From: Spirochaetales bacterium Spiro_07 | GTDB lineage: Bacteria; Spirochaetota; Spirochaetia; Treponematales; Treponemataceae | NCBI GenBank assembly: GCA_001603145.1 | Contig: LVBI01000013.1 | Span: forward strand, 1-64,000 | Direction of reading: 5' to 3' | Length of the DNA: 64,000 nt | Shown: piece after piece, positions 34,006 through 45,400 of the stretch | How the letters are laid out: each line of letters opens with the position of its first letter | Numbering within the stretch: the first letter of the stretch is position 1 | Translations under genes and position numbers: made by a program | The notes under the pieces: model-generated | The model's input: only the letters and a program-made list of their open reading frames with translations | Database searches by the model: none | Told to the model about the DNA's origin: nothing

Positions 34006-34899
34006 TCAGTCTTGGCTTGCATCTGCTGTTTCGTTCGGTTTGTCTGCAAGCTGATACTTTACTTTGCTGTAAGGCGGCACAGACGAAATAATCCACACGT
34101 TGCCGCCGATTATGCTGCCTTTGCCTATAACGGTGTTGCCGCCCAAGATTGTCGCGCCCGGATAGATTGTAACATCGTCTTCAATTGTCGGGTGGCGTTT
34201 CTTGGCTTGAAGTTCCTTTTTTACGCTCAACGCGCCGAGAGTTACGCCCTGAAAGATTTTGACACGCTTGCCGATTACGCAAGTTTCGCCGATTACAACG
34301 CCTGTTCCGTGGTCAATGTGGAACGATTCGTCGATTTCTGCGCCCGGGTTGATGTCTATGCCGGTGCGTCCGTGGATATATTCAGTCATAATTCGCGGAA
34401 TCAGCGGAACGCCGTTCTTGTGAAGGAAATGTGCAATCCTGTAAGCCAGAATCGCCTGAAGTCCTGGGTAAGAGAGAATGACTTCTTCGATGCTGTTTGC
34501 AGCCGGATCGTTCAGCAAAGCCGCTTCTGCGTCAAGCCGTGCAAGACGGCGCAGCTCCGGTATGTACTCAATCAGCGAAAGCACCGTCTTTTCGGCAAGC
34601 CCGAAACAGTTCATCTCGCCGTTGTTTTTTGTCTTGCATATATAAAGCAGCGCCTTCTGCGTTTCAGACGTGAGATTGCTTATAAGTCTGTTGATGCGTT
34701 CGCCGGTTGTATATTTGAGGCTGTCGCGGTCAAGTTTTTCAGCTGTATTGAAGCCCGGAAAAACTATATTCTGAAGGTCTCTCAAAATATCCTGAACAGT
34801 CTGTCTGTTCGGAAAGTTTTCTGCTTCAGAGAAATTGATTCCGCCGTAATTCTGGTATGAATCTAAGATGTCATCGACAAGATTGTCTATTGTTTTCAT
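34006..34899 (-). CDS. cysE: Serine O-acetyltransferase
   Basis: A 297-residue enzyme that acetylates serine with acetyl-CoA to give O-acetylserine, the carbon skeleton of cysteine. An N-terminal helical domain (about 1-175) is followed by a left-handed beta-helix of hexapeptide repeats ([61 protein letters not shown]). The catalytic Asp-His pair lies in HIDHGTG. The N-terminal domain resembles the extended plant/anaerobe form. It stands alone; cysK is not adjacent. Confidence 0.92.
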   Translation of the reverse strand: MKTIDNLVDDILDSYQNYGGINFSEAENFPNRQTVQDILRDLQNIVFPGFNTAEKLDRDSLKYTTGERINRLISNLTSETQKALLYICKTKNNGEMNCFGLAEKTVLSLIEYIPELRRLARLDAEAALLNDPAANSIEEVILSYPGLQAILAYRIAHFLHKNGVPLIPRIMTEYIHGRTGIDINPGAEIDESFHIDHGTGVVIGETCVIGKRVKIFQGVTLGALSVKKELQAKKRHPTIEDDVTIYPGATILGGNTVIGKGSIIGGNVWIISSVPPYSKVKYQLADKPNETADASQD

Positions 34900-35027
34900 A
34901 GGTTGATAATAGCGGTTTTGATGGAACTTTTCAATAATGATAAGGCTTTTGCCGGGCTTTATCGGACGCGCGGCTCTTTGGTATTACAAAATCAATGAAA
35001 AAAAATCAGAAAAATAGCATTTTCTTG

Positions 35028-35056
35028 TTGACAAAATGGGTTTTTATCGTTATTCT
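35028..35056 (+). promoter_or_regulatory. Near-consensus promoter for the tRNA-Thr/rpmG/secE/nusG/rpl/rpoBC cluster
   Basis: TTGACA (35028-35033), a 17-bp spacer and TATTCT (35051-35056), 41 bp before the tRNA. The upstream A/T-rich tract would act as an UP element. This is the strongest promoter seen in the window. Confidence 0.8.
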
Positions 35057-35097
35057 CTACAAACTGAATCTGCTTATAAACACTAGGTTGAGAGCAT

Positions 35098-35170
<73 letters not shown>

Positions 35171-35234
35171 TTTGCTTTAATGTGTATACAGAATAGTAAC
35201 AAAAGTTACTGGTTATATAGTAAGGGGAATTAAA

Positions 35235-35408
35235 ATGGCTTCAAAAAAGACTGCTGTTGAAATTATTGCATTGCAGTGCAGCGAATGCAAAAGAAAGAAC
35301 TATACTACTTATAAAAACAGAAAGAACATTCAGGGAAAGCTTGAACTGAAGAAGTATTGCCCTTTTGACCGCAAGCACACATTGCACAAGGAAACAAAGG
35401 CAAAATAA
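35235..35408 (+). CDS. rpmG: 50S ribosomal protein L33
   Basis: A 57-residue L33 with AGGGG upstream. The family core is [20 protein letters not shown] and [13 protein letters not shown]. The first zinc knuckle CxxC is present, but the second reads CPFD rather than CPxC, so only three of the four cysteines remain. It lies between two tRNA genes, as often seen before secE. Confidence 0.93.
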   Translation: MASKKTAVEIIALQCSECKRKNYTTYKNRKNIQGKLELKKYCPFDRKHTLHKETKAK

Positions 35409-35437
35409 TGCTTTTAATGGCGAGCTTCGGTTCGCCG

Positions 35438-35475
35438 GTAAAACTAAAAGACTGCGTGCGGTTTTTTAGTTTTAC
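35438..35475 (+). other. AT-rich 12-bp hairpin between rpmG and tRNA-Trp
   Basis: GTAAAACTAAAA (35438-35449) and TTTTAGTTTTAC (35464-35475) are exact complements around a 14-nt loop, preceded by a small GGCGA/TCGCC stem. It probably marks RNA processing that releases tRNA-Trp, or a weak attenuator. Confidence 0.55.
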
Positions 35476-35479
35476 TTTT

Positions 35480-35552
35480 AGGCCAGTAGCTCCAATGGTA
35501 GAGCGTCGGTCTCCAAAACCGAGTGTTGCGAGTTCGAGTCTTGCCTGGCCTG
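35480..35552 (+). tRNA. tRNA-Trp (CCA anticodon)
   Basis: A 73-nt cloverleaf: acceptor AGGCCAG/CTGGCCT with G73 (the Trp discriminator), anticodon stem TCGGT/ACCGA, loop CTCCAAA, T arm GCGAG-TTCGAGT-CTTGC. It sits directly upstream of secE, a common bacterial arrangement. Confidence 0.95.
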
Positions 35553-35630
35553 TATTTTGCTGCTGCCCTGTTCTTTAATCGTTCAGTGCAGCATTTTTTT
35601 AGATTCTCAAGTTGAAAAACGAGGTCCGTG

Positions 35631-35810
35631 ATGGGAAAAATCACAAATTTCTTTAAAGAAAGTGTTGCAGAACTTAAGAAAGTTGTATGGCCTGGCTTTG
35701 ATGATGTAGTTTCTTCAATTAAGGTTGTGTTGCTTTCAACTTTGTTTGTCGCAATTGTACTCGGCCTGCTTGACTGGCTGTTTGTATCTGGCATGAATCT
35801 TATTTTCTAA
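35631..35810 (+). CDS. secE: Preprotein translocase subunit SecE
   Basis: A 59-residue, single-span SecE of minimal length. An amphipathic N-terminal helix (ITNFFKESVAELKKVVWPG) is followed by one membrane segment (VVLLSTLFVAIVLGLLDWLF). It clamps SecY in the translocon. ATG is preferred to the GTG directly before it, with GAGG 6 nt upstream. nusG follows 9 nt later. Confidence 0.92.
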   Translation: MGKITNFFKESVAELKKVVWPGFDDVVSSIKVVLLSTLFVAIVLGLLDWLFVSGMNLIF

Positions 35811-35819
35811 GGTAGTTCA

Positions 35820-36380
35820 ATGGCAAGGGGTTGGTATATCCTTCACGTTTTTTCAGGTTACGAAGCTAAAATCGAAAGAACGATTCGTTCAATGCTTGAG
35901 CAGGGCGAACTTTCTTCTGATGAAGTGCTTGATGTCAAAGTTCCTGTCGAAACGGTCGTAGATGTCAAAGACGGCAAAAAGAAAGAAGTCAAGAAACTTC
36001 TTCTTCCGGGCTATATAATGGCAGAGCTTGATTTGCCTGACGGTTTGGGCTGGAAGCCAGTTTGCTCTGCTATCCGCCGCATCAACGGTGTTACAGGTTT
36101 TGTCGGCACTTCGAACAGCGTGAAACCGCGTCCTATTCCGGCTGAAGAAGCAAAAGCCTTGCTTCAGAAAGCAGGTGACATTAAGGGCGAAAAAACACCT
36201 CGCGTCAGACAGACATACTCAGTCGGTGAAACTGTTAAGGTTATTGACGGACCTTTCGCAAGCTTTACCGGCACTATTGATGAAGTTAATCTTGAAAAGA
36301 ACAGACTTAAGGTTGTGGTAGCCATCTTCGGCCGCGCTACACCTGTTGAAGTTGATCTTTTGCAAGTTGAAAAGGTTTAA
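35820..36380 (+). CDS. nusG: Transcription termination/antitermination protein NusG
   Basis: A 186-residue NusG. The N-terminal NGN domain ([24 protein letters not shown]) binds RNA polymerase. The C-terminal KOW domain ([19 protein letters not shown]) contacts Rho or S10. It links transcription with translation and lies in the conserved secE-nusG-rplK order. Confidence 0.95.
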   Translation: MARGWYILHVFSGYEAKIERTIRSMLEQGELSSDEVLDVKVPVETVVDVKDGKKKEVKKLLLPGYIMAELDLPDGLGWKPVCSAIRRINGVTGFVGTSNSVKPRPIPAEEAKALLQKAGDIKGEKTPRVRQTYSVGETVKVIDGPFASFTGTIDEVNLEKNRLKVVVAIFGRATPVEVDLLQVEKV

Positions 36381-36387
36381 TTCCTTG

Positions 36388-36415
36388 AGAAAAGCCCTTG
36401 AAAGAGGGTTTTTCT
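36388..36415 (+). promoter_or_regulatory. Leader hairpin before rplK
   Basis: AGAAAAGCCCT (36388-36398) and AGGGTTTTTCT (36405-36415) pair over 11 bp with one G-U. A second GC-rich segment (36430-36480) lies before the rplK ribosome site. The 122-bp gap could hold a weak terminator/attenuator and the L1-type autoregulatory site; the latter is inferred from position. Confidence 0.5.
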
Positions 36416-36502
36416 GTTTTGGGAGAGACTGCGCACCGTCGGTGAAGGGCGTCTCGTTAAAGCCGGAAAATCCGGCGTCACCAATTTAATAAGGAGATAT
36501 AT

Positions 36503-36934
36503 ATGGCAAAAAAGAAGGTAACGGCCGTTATCAAGTTGCAGTGTCCAGCAGGAAAAGCTACACCAGCTCCTCCAGTTGGTCCGGCACTTGGTCCGTACGG
36601 TGTCAGTGCTCCTCAGTTTGTACAGCAGTTCAACGACCGTACAAAGTCAATGGAACCGGGCCTCATCATTCCGGTTGTAATCACAGTCTATCAAGACAAG
36701 TCTTACACGTTCATTCTCAAGACTCCGCCTGCAGCAGTTCTTATCCGCAAGGCTCTCGGAATCGAGAAGGGTTCAGACAATCCTCTTAAGAACAAAGTCG
36801 GAAAGCTTTCAAAAGCACAGCTTGAAGAAATTGCAAAGACTAAAATGCCTGATGTCAACGCAAATGACATTGAAGCGGCTAAAAGAATCATTGCCGGTAC
36901 TGCTCGCAGTATGGGCGTAGAGGTGGAGCGGTAA
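36503..36934 (+). CDS. rplK: 50S ribosomal protein L11
   Basis: A 143-residue L11 of the GTPase-associated centre, with AAGGAG well placed. The N-terminal domain has the [14 protein letters not shown] proline stretch that binds thiostrepton-type drugs. The C-terminal domain contacts the 1070 region of 23S rRNA. It is coupled to rplA, which starts one nucleotide after its stop. Confidence 0.96.
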   Translation: MAKKKVTAVIKLQCPAGKATPAPPVGPALGPYGVSAPQFVQQFNDRTKSMEPGLIIPVVITVYQDKSYTFILKTPPAAVLIRKALGIEKGSDNPLKNKVGKLSKAQLEEIAKTKMPDVNANDIEAAKRIIAGTARSMGVEVER

Positions 36935-36935
36935 C

Positions 36936-37616
36936 ATGAAACACGGAAAGAAATATCGCGAGTCGCTGAAAAAGTATGATCCGACAAAATTTTATGGACT
37001 TTCAGAAGCATGTGCTTTGGTAAATGAATTGAAATTTGCCAAGTTCGATGAAACTGTAGAAATCCATGTCAGCCTCAAGCTCGGCAAGTCTCAGACAGTG
37101 CGCGACACTTTGGTTCTGCCGAATCAGTTCAAGGGCGAAAAGAAAGTGCTTGTTTTCTGTAAAGAAGACCGCGTAAAAGAAGCTCTTGATGCAGGCGCAG
37201 CTTATGCAGGTGCAGCTGAATACATCGACAAAGTAAAGGGCGGCTGGCTCGACTTTGACGTTGCTGTTGCAACTCCTGACATGATGAAAGACGTTGGCCG
37301 TCTTGGTATGGTTCTCGGCCGCAAAGGCTTGATGCCTAACCCGAAGACAGGCACTGTTACAACAGACATCACAGCTGCTATCAATGAACTTAAGAAAGGT
37401 CGCGTAGAGTACCGCGCAGACAAGGGTGGTGTTGTTCACCTTGCAGTCGGCAAGGTTTCTATGGGTGCTGACAAGGTTGCTGAAAATATCTCAACTTTGC
37501 TTTCTGAAATTTCACGCAAGAAGCCAGCTGATGCAAAAGCTGATTATATTCAGTCTATTTCAGTAAACTCAACAATGGGACCTGGAATCTGGATTGACTA
37601 CAAGGATGGTGAGTAA
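36936..37616 (+). CDS. rplA: 50S ribosomal protein L1
   Basis: A 226-residue L1 of the E-site stalk. The marks are GRKGLMPNPKTGTV and KGGVVHLAVGKVSM. In other bacteria L1 represses the L11 operon by binding its leader, so the gap before rplK is the likely target here. rplJ begins 2 nt after its stop. Confidence 0.96.
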   Translation: MKHGKKYRESLKKYDPTKFYGLSEACALVNELKFAKFDETVEIHVSLKLGKSQTVRDTLVLPNQFKGEKKVLVFCKEDRVKEALDAGAAYAGAAEYIDKVKGGWLDFDVAVATPDMMKDVGRLGMVLGRKGLMPNPKTGTVTTDITAAINELKKGRVEYRADKGGVVHLAVGKVSMGADKVAENISTLLSEISRKKPADAKADYIQSISVNSTMGPGIWIDYKDGE

Positions 37617-37618
37617 TT

Positions 37619-38134
37619 ATGGCTATAAAAGCAAAAAAACTCCAACCAGCAAAAGTAGAAGCAATTGCCGAAGTTAAGTCAGTTCTGGAAGGATACAACG
37701 ATTTCATCTTTGCTGAATACCGCGGCTTGACTGTTGCTCAGATTACAGATTTGCGCAAACAGCTTCGTGCAAAAAATTGCGAATTCAAAGTTGTTAAGAA
37801 CAATTTTGCTCGTGTTGCTTTTGATGAGCTTAAAGTTGAAAACGTTGCAGATTATCTTTCTGGACCGACAGCTATTGCTCTTGCAAAAGAAGATTCAAAC
37901 GAAGTTGCAAAAATCATGTTTGATTTTGCAAAAGAAGTTCCGGCATTGGTAGTAAAAGGCGCATACATTGAAAAGACAGTGTATGACCAGGCAAAGATTG
38001 AAGCTTATTCAAAATTGCCGAGCAAAATGCAGCTTTATACTATGTTTGCTTGTGCTCTCAATTCTACAACACAGAAACTTGCTGCTACATTGCAGGCTGT
38101 TGTTGATAAGAAAAACGCAGAAGGTGCAAACTAA
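37619..38134 (+). CDS. rplJ: 50S ribosomal protein L10
   Basis: A 171-residue L10 that anchors L7/L12 dimers to the ribosome (IFAEYRGLTVAQITDLRKQL, NNFARVAF). The C-terminal helix for L12 binding is present. It is closely packed behind rplA. Confidence 0.95.
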   Translation: MAIKAKKLQPAKVEAIAEVKSVLEGYNDFIFAEYRGLTVAQITDLRKQLRAKNCEFKVVKNNFARVAFDELKVENVADYLSGPTAIALAKEDSNEVAKIMFDFAKEVPALVVKGAYIEKTVYDQAKIEAYSKLPSKMQLYTMFACALNSTTQKLAATLQAVVDKKNAEGAN

Positions 38135-38237
38135 TCTGCGATAACAGTTTCGGAGAAACTGAATTAAAATGGTGTCAGGCTTCATCGCTGTCGTCCTGTC
38201 CCAAAAAAAATAATGCCTATTTTAAGGAGAAGATAAT

Positions 38238-38618
38238 ATGGCAGCTTTAACTAACGATCAGATTTTGGATGCAATCGCATCAATGACAATTCTTGAACTC
38301 TCAGACCTCGTAAAGGCTATTGAAGAGAAGTTCGGTGTAACAGCAGCAGCTCCAGTAGTAATGGCTGGCGGCGCAGCTGGCGGCGCAGCAGCAGCTGAAG
38401 AAAAGACAGAATTCAACGTATCTCTCGAAGCAGCAGATCCTGCAAAGAAAATCGCTGTTATCAAGGCTGTACGTGAAGTTACTGGTCTTGGTCTTAAAGA
38501 AGCAAAAGACCTCGTTGAAGGTGCTCCAAAGGCTCTCAAAGAGGGTGTTTCTAAAGAAGAAGCAGATAAGATTAAATCAACTGTTGAAGCAGCTGGTGGA
38601 ACAGTTAAGATTGCATAA
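38238..38618 (+). CDS. rplL: 50S ribosomal protein L7/L12
   Basis: A 126-residue stalk protein. An N-terminal dimerisation helix ([17 protein letters not shown]) is followed by an Ala/Gly-rich hinge and a C-terminal factor-binding domain ([28 protein letters not shown]). TTAAGGAG gives a strong ribosome site, fitting the multiple copies needed. A 103-bp gap separates it from rplJ. Confidence 0.96.
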   Translation: MAALTNDQILDAIASMTILELSDLVKAIEEKFGVTAAAPVVMAGGAAGGAAAAEEKTEFNVSLEAADPAKKIAVIKAVREVTGLGLKEAKDLVEGAPKALKEGVSKEEADKIKSTVEAAGGTVKIA

Positions 38619-38709
38619 TTTTAGCTTAAAAATCAAAAGCTTTGGCGCGGGCGCAAGCTTGTGCCACGGCTTTTCTAACAGCGTTAGTTTTACTCAAATT
38701 TAAGCGTGT

Positions 38710-38735
38710 GCTACTGGAATACGTATTCCGGTAGC
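38710..38735 (+). promoter_or_regulatory. Hairpin in the rplL-rpoB gap
   Basis: GCTACTGGAATAC and GTATTCCGGTAGC pair over 13 bp with one G-U and no spacer. The 235-bp gap also has an upstream AGC...GGC stem near 38640-38675 and no obvious promoter. The position matches the attenuator/RNase site that lowers rpoBC expression relative to ribosomal proteins in other bacteria. Confidence 0.6.
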
Positions 38736-38853
38736 TGTATCTATTTATAGGGTTTTTGAACTCCGGGAAAATTGCGCAAAGCCATAGACGGCCAGAGAAT
38801 TAAGGCGCAACCCGTATAAGTTAAAGCCATGTGGCAAAAGGCAAGGGGGATCG

Positions 38854-41800
38854 ATGTCCGCAAAAAAAGCGATAATCAATCGTCAATATATTGGTAAAAA
38901 TATCCAGAACTTTATGGAACTTCCTGACTTGATAGGAATCCAGACTTCTTCATACGAAAGTTTCCTTCAGAAGGAAAAGCTTGATGCAAAACAGGAACTT
39001 GCAGTTCAAGGCTTGGAAGAAGTATTCCGTTCGACGTTCCCTATTGAAAGCCCGAATGGCGACATGTCTCTTGAATATGACTCTTATGAACTTGATGAAG
39101 AAAACATCAAATTCTCTGAACTTGAATGTAAACAGAAGGGGCTGACTTATGCAGTTCCTCTTAAAGCTCATATAAATCTCGTCTTTCAGCAGACGGGCGA
39201 AATCCGCATGAAAGACATCTACATGGGCGATATTCCGCTCATGACAGACCGCGGCACGTTCATCATCAACGGTGCTGAGCGCGTCGTCGTTTCTCAGATT
39301 CACCGCTCGCCGGGCGTTATTTTCTGCCACGAAAAGGGCGTATACTCAAGCCGCATCATTCCGTACCGCGGTTCGTGGCTTGAATTTGAAATTGACCAGA
39401 AAAAAGAGCTCATCTACGCAAAGATTGACCGCAAGAAGCGCATTCTCGGCACAATCTTCTTGCGCGCGCTGGGCTATGAAACACGCGAAGAAATCATCAG
39501 ATGCTTCTATGATGTAACAGACATTGACATTTCATCTGGCAAGAAAGAAGACCTTGTAGGCAAGGTTCTTGCAAGCGCAGTCTTCATCAAAGACGCAGAA
39601 TCTGGCGAAGAAAAGAAATTGTTCCGCGCCGGCGAAAAGCTGCACCCGCATAGCATCGACGAGCTTTTTGCAAACGAAATCAAGAAAATCACTGTAATTG
39701 ATTTTGAAGCTGAAACTTCGCTCAACTCTCAGATGCTCATCAACTGCTTTGAAAGGGAAGAAATCCGCTTTACAAAAGAAGGTTCTGAAAGTGATGAGCC
39801 GACAAAGGAAGATGCACTCGCAGCAGTTTATTCAGTGCTTCTGCCGGGCGAGCCGATTACGGTTGAGAACGCAGAAAAAGACTTGAACACAATGTTCTTT
39901 ACTTTGCGCCGCTACGACTTGGGCCGCGTTGGTCGCTACAAGCTCAACAAGAAATTTGAATACAAAGACAATGTCGAAGAGCATACACTTGTAAAGCAGG
40001 ACATCATCTCAACGATGAAGTACCTTATAAAGGTTTACAACGGCGACGAGCCAATCGATGATATCGACCACCTCGGCAACCGCCGCGTGCGCTCTGTCGG
40101 CGAGCTTATGACAAACCAGCTCAAGACTGCATTCAGCAGAATGGAAAGAATCGCCAAAGAAAGAATGAGCATGAAAGAAACTGAGACTATGAAGCCTCAG
40201 GACTTGATTTCCATTAAGCCGATTGTAGCCGCAATTAAGGAATTCTTCGGTTCAAGCCAGCTTTCACAGTTCATGGATCAGGTAAACCCTCTTGCAGAAC
40301 TTACTCACAAGCGCCGTTTGAACGCATTAGGCCCGGGCGGTCTTTCACGCGACCGTGCAAGCTTTGAAGTGCGCGATATTCACTATACGCACTACGGAAG
40401 AATGTGTCCTATCGAAACACCTGAAGGCCCGAACATCGGTCTTATTGTTTCGCTTGCAATTTATACGCGCGTAAACGATTACGGCTTCCTCGAAGCACCT
40501 TATAGGAAGATTGAAAACGGAAAGGCAACACAGAAAGTTGAATATCTTTCTGCTATCGAAGAAGACCGCTACTACATCGGTACGGTTTCTGAAGATATGA
40601 AGCCGGATGGCTCATTCACGACTGACACAATTTCTTGCCGCAAGCGCGGTGACTATACATCACGCGCGCCGGAAGATGTTCAGTACATGGACGTTTCGCC
40701 GAAGCAGATTATTTCAGTTTCTGCGGCGCTTATTCCGTTCCTTGAGCATGACGACGCCAACCGTGCATTGATGGGCTCGAACATGCAGCGTCAGGCTGTT
40801 CCACTTCTTTTCCCGGAACCACCGCGCGTTGGAACTGGTATGGAAAAGAAATGCGCCTACGATTCAGGCGTTCTTGTAAAGGCAAAGCGTGCAGGTGAAG
40901 TTGTCTGGGTAACATCAGAAGAAATCCGCGTAAAGCCTACAACTCAGAAAAATCCGGAAGACATTGATGTCTATCCAGTTTTGAAGTATCAGCGCACAAA
41001 CCAGGATACATGCTATCACCAGAGACCAATCGTAACTCTCGGTCAGCATGTAGAGAAGGGCACGCCGCTTACAGACGGCCCTGCAACATATAACGCCGAG
41101 CTTGCTCTCGGAAGAAACATTCTCGTCGGATTCGTTCCGTGGAACGGCTACAACTATGAGGACGCTATCCTCATTTCTCAGCGCGTTGTCAAAGAAGATA
41201 TGTTTACTTCTATTCATATCAAGGAATTCAATACAGAAATCCGCGAAACGAAGCTTGGCCCAGAAAAGATTACGCGCGATATTCCGAACACAGGCGAGAA
41301 AGCTTTGGACAATCTCGACCAGGAAGGTATTATCCGCATCGGTGCAAAAGTCCGCTCAGGCGACATCTTGGTCGGAAAGGTTACGCCGAAATCTGAAACT
41401 GAAACAACGCCGGAATTCAAGCTTTTGAACTCAATTTTCGGTGAAAAAGCTAAGGAAGTCCGCGATTCTTCATTGCGTGTTCCGCACGGAATCGAAGGAA
41501 CTGTCATCGATGTTCAGCGCATGAGACGCACAGCCGGTGACGACTTGAACCCTGGCGTTGATGAAATCGTTAAAGTTCTCATCGCCACAAAGCGCAAGCT
41601 CCGTGAAGGTGACAAAATGGCCGGACGCCACGGTAACAAAGGTATTGTTGCCCGCATTCTTCCGGTTGAAGATATGCCGTACATGGAAGACGGAACACCG
41701 CTTGACATCTGCTTGAACCCGTTGGGCGTTCCTTCGCGAATGAACATCGGTCAGATTATGGAATCAGAGCTTGGCCTTGCTGGTCTTTACCTTGATGAAT

Positions 41801-42354
41801 GGTACGAAGCACCAGTTTTCCAGTCTCCTTCAAACGAGCAGATTGGCAAGAAGCTTGTTGAAGCAGGCTTTGAGAGCAACTCAAAGGCAATTTTAAGAGA
41901 CGGCCGCACTGGTCAGCCTTTTGAAAACCCGGTTTTCGTTGGTGTTATCTACTTTATGAAGCTGCACCACTTGGTTGACGATAAGATGCACGCCCGCTCT
42001 ACTGGTCCATATTCACTTGTTTCACAGCAGCCGTTGGGCGGTAAGGCTCAGTTTGGTGGCCAGCGTCTTGGTGAAATGGAAGTTTGGGCTCTTGAAGCTT
42101 ATGGTGCTGCAAATACATTGCAGGAACTTCTGACAATCAAATCAGATGATATGACAGGACGTTCTAAGATTTACGAATCAATCGTAAAAGGTGAACCGAC
42201 AACAGCGGCCGGTGTTCCGGAAGCGTTCAACGTTTTGGTTCAGGAACTCCGTGGTCTTGCCCTTGACTTTACAATCTATGATGCACAGGGCAAAGAAATC
42301 GGTTTGACAGAACGCGACCGCGAGCTTATCGAAAAGTCTAATTCGACGTTCTAA
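38854..42354 (+). CDS. rpoB: RNA polymerase beta subunit
   Basis: An 1166-residue beta subunit with all main conserved regions: the rifampicin pocket ([22 protein letters not shown]), the catalytic-site wall ([20 protein letters not shown]) and the C-terminal clamp contact ([26 protein letters not shown]). Within the rifampicin pocket, Asn490 stands where E. coli has Ser531, and Val stands for the first Asn of DQNNPL. Asn at this place is known from naturally rifampicin-resistant spirochaetes. Confidence 0.97.
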   Translation: MSAKKAIINRQYIGKNIQNFMELPDLIGIQTSSYESFLQKEKLDAKQELAVQGLEEVFRSTFPIESPNGDMSLEYDSYELDEENIKFSELECKQKGLTYAVPLKAHINLVFQQTGEIRMKDIYMGDIPLMTDRGTFIINGAERVVVSQIHRSPGVIFCHEKGVYSSRIIPYRGSWLEFEIDQKKELIYAKIDRKKRILGTIFLRALGYETREEIIRCFYDVTDIDISSGKKEDLVGKVLASAVFIKDAESGEEKKLFRAGEKLHPHSIDELFANEIKKITVIDFEAETSLNSQMLINCFEREEIRFTKEGSESDEPTKEDALAAVYSVLLPGEPITVENAEKDLNTMFFTLRRYDLGRVGRYKLNKKFEYKDNVEEHTLVKQDIISTMKYLIKVYNGDEPIDDIDHLGNRRVRSVGELMTNQLKTAFSRMERIAKERMSMKETETMKPQDLISIKPIVAAIKEFFGSSQLSQFMDQVNPLAELTHKRRLNALGPGGLSRDRASFEVRDIHYTHYGRMCPIETPEGPNIGLIVSLAIYTRVNDYGFLEAPYRKIENGKATQKVEYLSAIEEDRYYIGTVSEDMKPDGSFTTDTISCRKRGDYTSRAPEDVQYMDVSPKQIISVSAALIPFLEHDDANRALMGSNMQRQAVPLLFPEPPRVGTGMEKKCAYDSGVLVKAKRAGEVVWVTSEEIRVKPTTQKNPEDIDVYPVLKYQRTNQDTCYHQRPIVTLGQHVEKGTPLTDGPATYNAELALGRNILVGFVPWNGYNYEDAILISQRVVKEDMFTSIHIKEFNTEIRETKLGPEKITRDIPNTGEKALDNLDQEGIIRIGAKVRSGDILVGKVTPKSETETTPEFKLLNSIFGEKAKEVRDSSLRVPHGIEGTVIDVQRMRRTAGDDLNPGVDEIVKVLIATKRKLREGDKMAGRHGNKGIVARILPVEDMPYMEDGTPLDICLNPLGVPSRMNIGQIMESELGLAGLYLDEWYEAPVFQSPSNEQIGKKLVEAGFESNSKAILRDGRTGQPFENPVFVGVIYFMKLHHLVDDKMHARSTGPYSLVSQQPLGGKAQFGGQRLGEMEVWALEAYGAANTLQELLTIKSDDMTGRSKIYESIVKGEPTTAAGVPEAFNVLVQELRGLALDFTIYDAQGKEIGLTERDRELIEKSNSTF

Positions 42355-42362
42355 TTTACGGA

Positions 42363-42401
42363 CAAGGGAACTTCTTTCTATAAAACATAGAAGTTCCCTT
42401 G
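42363..42401 (+). promoter_or_regulatory. 13-bp perfect hairpin between rpoB and rpoC
   Basis: CAAGGGAACTTCT (42363-42375) and AGAAGTTCCCTTG (42389-42401) are exact complements around a 13-nt loop, 9 bp after the rpoB stop. With no T-run it is more likely an RNase III-type processing or mRNA-stability site than a terminator. Confidence 0.7.
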
Positions 42402-42441
42402 CTTATGTGTTTAATGCAAAGCAATTTGATAGGAGAAAAAG

Positions 42442-45400
42442 ATGCGAGATATACAAGAGTTTGATAGTTTGCAGATTAAACTCGCTTCACCGGAAACCAT
42501 CCGTGCATGGTCTTATGGTGAAGTAAAGAAACCAGAAACAATCAATTACCGTACATTGCGCCCGGAGAAAGACGGTCTTTTCTGTGAAAGAATCTTCGGT
42601 ACAACTAAGGAATGGGAATGTTATTGTGGTAAATTCAAGTCAATCCGCTACAAGGGCGTTATCTGCGACCGCTGTGGTGTTGAAGTTACTCACTTTAAAG
42701 TCCGCCGCGAACGCATGGGACACATTGACCTTGCCGCTCCTGTATCTCACATCTGGTACTATCGTTCTGTTCCGTCGCGCATGGGCTTGCTGCTCGACCT
42801 TCAGGTTGCCGCTCTTAGGTCTGTTCTTTACTATGAGAAGTACATCGTTATCGATCCGGGCGACACAGACCTTAAAAAGATGCAGCTTTTGAGCGAAGAT
42901 GAATATTCTGAAGCACAGGAACGCTACGGCGGTTCATTCTCTGCCGGAATGGGTGCAGAGGCAATCAAGATTTTGCTTGAAAACCTCAACCTTGACGAAC
43001 TTGCAGCTGAGCTTCGCGCTAAAATGATTGAGAAAGGCGCAAAAAGCGACAAGCGCCTTTTGAAGAGAGTTGAAATCGTAGAAAATTTCAGATCTTCTCA
43101 GAATAAATGCTCATGGATGATTCTTGACGCAATTCCTGTTATTCCGCCGGAACTGCGCCCAATGGTTCAGCTTGACGGTGGCCGCTTTGCCACATCAGAC
43201 TTGAACGATTTGTACCGCCGTGTGCTCAATAGAAACAACCGCTTGAAGAGGCTTATGTCTCTTTCGGCACCAGATATTATTATCAGAAACGAAAAGCGCA
43301 TGCTTCAAGAAGCAGTTGACGCTTTGTTCGACAATTCAAAGAGAAAGCGCGTAGTTAAAGGCGCATCAAGCCGCCCGCTCAAGTCTATTTCAGACATGCT
43401 CAAAGGTAAGCAGGGCCGCTTCCGCCAGAATCTTCTCGGTAAGCGCGTTGACTACTCTGGCCGTTCTGTAATTATCGTTGGTCCAGAGCTTAAGCTGTGG
43501 CAGTGCGGTCTGCCTACAAAGATGGCTCTTGAATTGTTCAAGCCTTTCATCATGAAAAAGCTTGTCGACAAAGACATTGTATACAATATTAAGAAAGCAA
43601 AGATGCTCGTTGAAAGCGAATCTGCCGAAGTTTACCAGATTCTTGACGAAGTTGTACGCGAGCACCCTGTTATGCTGAACCGTGCGCCTACATTGCACCG
43701 TCTCGGTATTCAGGCATTTGAGCCTGTGCTTGTTGAGGGCAAGGCTATCCGCCTGCACCCGCTTGTTTGTAAGGCTTTCAACGCAGACTTTGACGGCGAC
43801 CAGATGGCTATTCACGTGCCGCTGACACAGGCTGCCCAGATGGAATGCTGGACATTGATGCTTTCAGCCAGAAACCTTCTTGACCCTGCAAACGGAAAGA
43901 CAATCGTTTATCCGTCACAGGACATGGTTCTTGGTATTTACTATTTGACAAAGATTAAGCCGTCAGGCAAAGGCACTGGCAAACGTTTCTCTTGTGCAAA
44001 CGAAGTTCAGCTTGCAGCAGAAGCTAAGAACATTGACTATCAGTCAAAAATCAAAGTTCCTGCTACGAAAGATTCAATCGAAGGCGCTTTCAAGAAAGGC
44101 GATTTGATTGAAACAACAGCCGGCCGCTTGATTTTCAACGAACTTATGCCGCCGGAAGTTGATTATGTAAACGAGCTTCTCGGTGATAAAGAAATCCGTA
44201 AGCTTATTGAAAGAGTCTATAAGAAGAGCGGCCCGTGGCTCACTGTAACAATGCTTGATGCTATCAAGGCATGCGGTTATAAGTATGCAACATTCTTCGG
44301 TGCAACGCTTTCAATGGACGATATCATCGTTCCGGAAGAAAAGCCTGCAATTATGGAAGAAGCAAACAAGAAAGTTGCTGAAATCGAAAAGCAGTACAAG
44401 CACGGTGTTATCACACAGGACGAAAGATACAACAAGGTAGTCGAAGTTTGGCAGAAGACAAACGATAACCTTACAGACATCATGTATGAAAAGCTTGAAA
44501 AAGACAAAGAAGGCTTCAACACAATTTACATGATGGCAACTTCTGGTGCCCGTGGTTCTAAGAAGCAGATTTCTCAGCTTGCCGCAATGCGTGGCTTGAT
44601 GGCTAAACCTAACGGCGACATCATCGAACTTCCGATTCGTGCAAACTTTAAAGAAGGTCTTTCGGTTATCGAATTCTTCATTTCTACGTCTGGTGCGCGC
44701 AAAGGTTTGTCAGATACAGCTCTTAAGACTGCGGAAGCAGGTTATTTGACACGCCGTCTTGTTGATATTGCGCAAGATGTTGTTGTAAACGAAGACGACT
44801 GCGGAACAATCAACGGAATTGAATATACAGCATTGAAAGACGGCGACAAGGTTATCGAAACTTTGAGAGACCGCATCGTCGGCCGTTTCACGCTTGAAAG
44901 AGTGCGCCACCCGATTACACAGGAAGTTATCTGCGACGTGAACCAGTACATCACAGACGAGCTTGCTGCAAAAATCGATGAAGCTGGTGTAGAAAGCGTC
45001 AAGCTCCGCACAGTTTTGACTTGCGAAAGCCGCCACGGCGTATGCTGCAAGTGCTACGGCAGAAACCTTGCAAGAAACAAGATTGTCGAAATCGGTGAAG
45101 CTGTCGGCGTTATTGCTGCACAATCAATCGGTCAGCCTGGTACACAGCTTACGATGCGTACATTCCACGTCGGTGGTACAGCTACAAAGGTAACTGAAGA
45201 TAACCGCATCGTTCTTAAAGACAAGGTTCTCGTTCAGTCAATTGACGGTACACATGTTGAAATGGAAGACGGTTCATGGCTCTTTACCCGCAAAGGCAAG
45301 ATGCGCGTAACAAGAATCCTCGACATTGTTGATATTCCGAAGAATGCAGAGCTTCTTGTAAAAGAAGGCGACCGCGTGAACATGGATGCACCGCTTTTCA

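Noticed and set aside
33628-34860. 410-codon plus-strand frame across radA and cysE
   Set aside because: Both opposite-strand genes are clear. The frame reads Cys/Arg/Phe-rich shadow sequence.
42363-42401. Terminator between rpoB and rpoC
   Set aside because: A strong stem but no following T-run, and rpoC has no promoter of its own that I can see.
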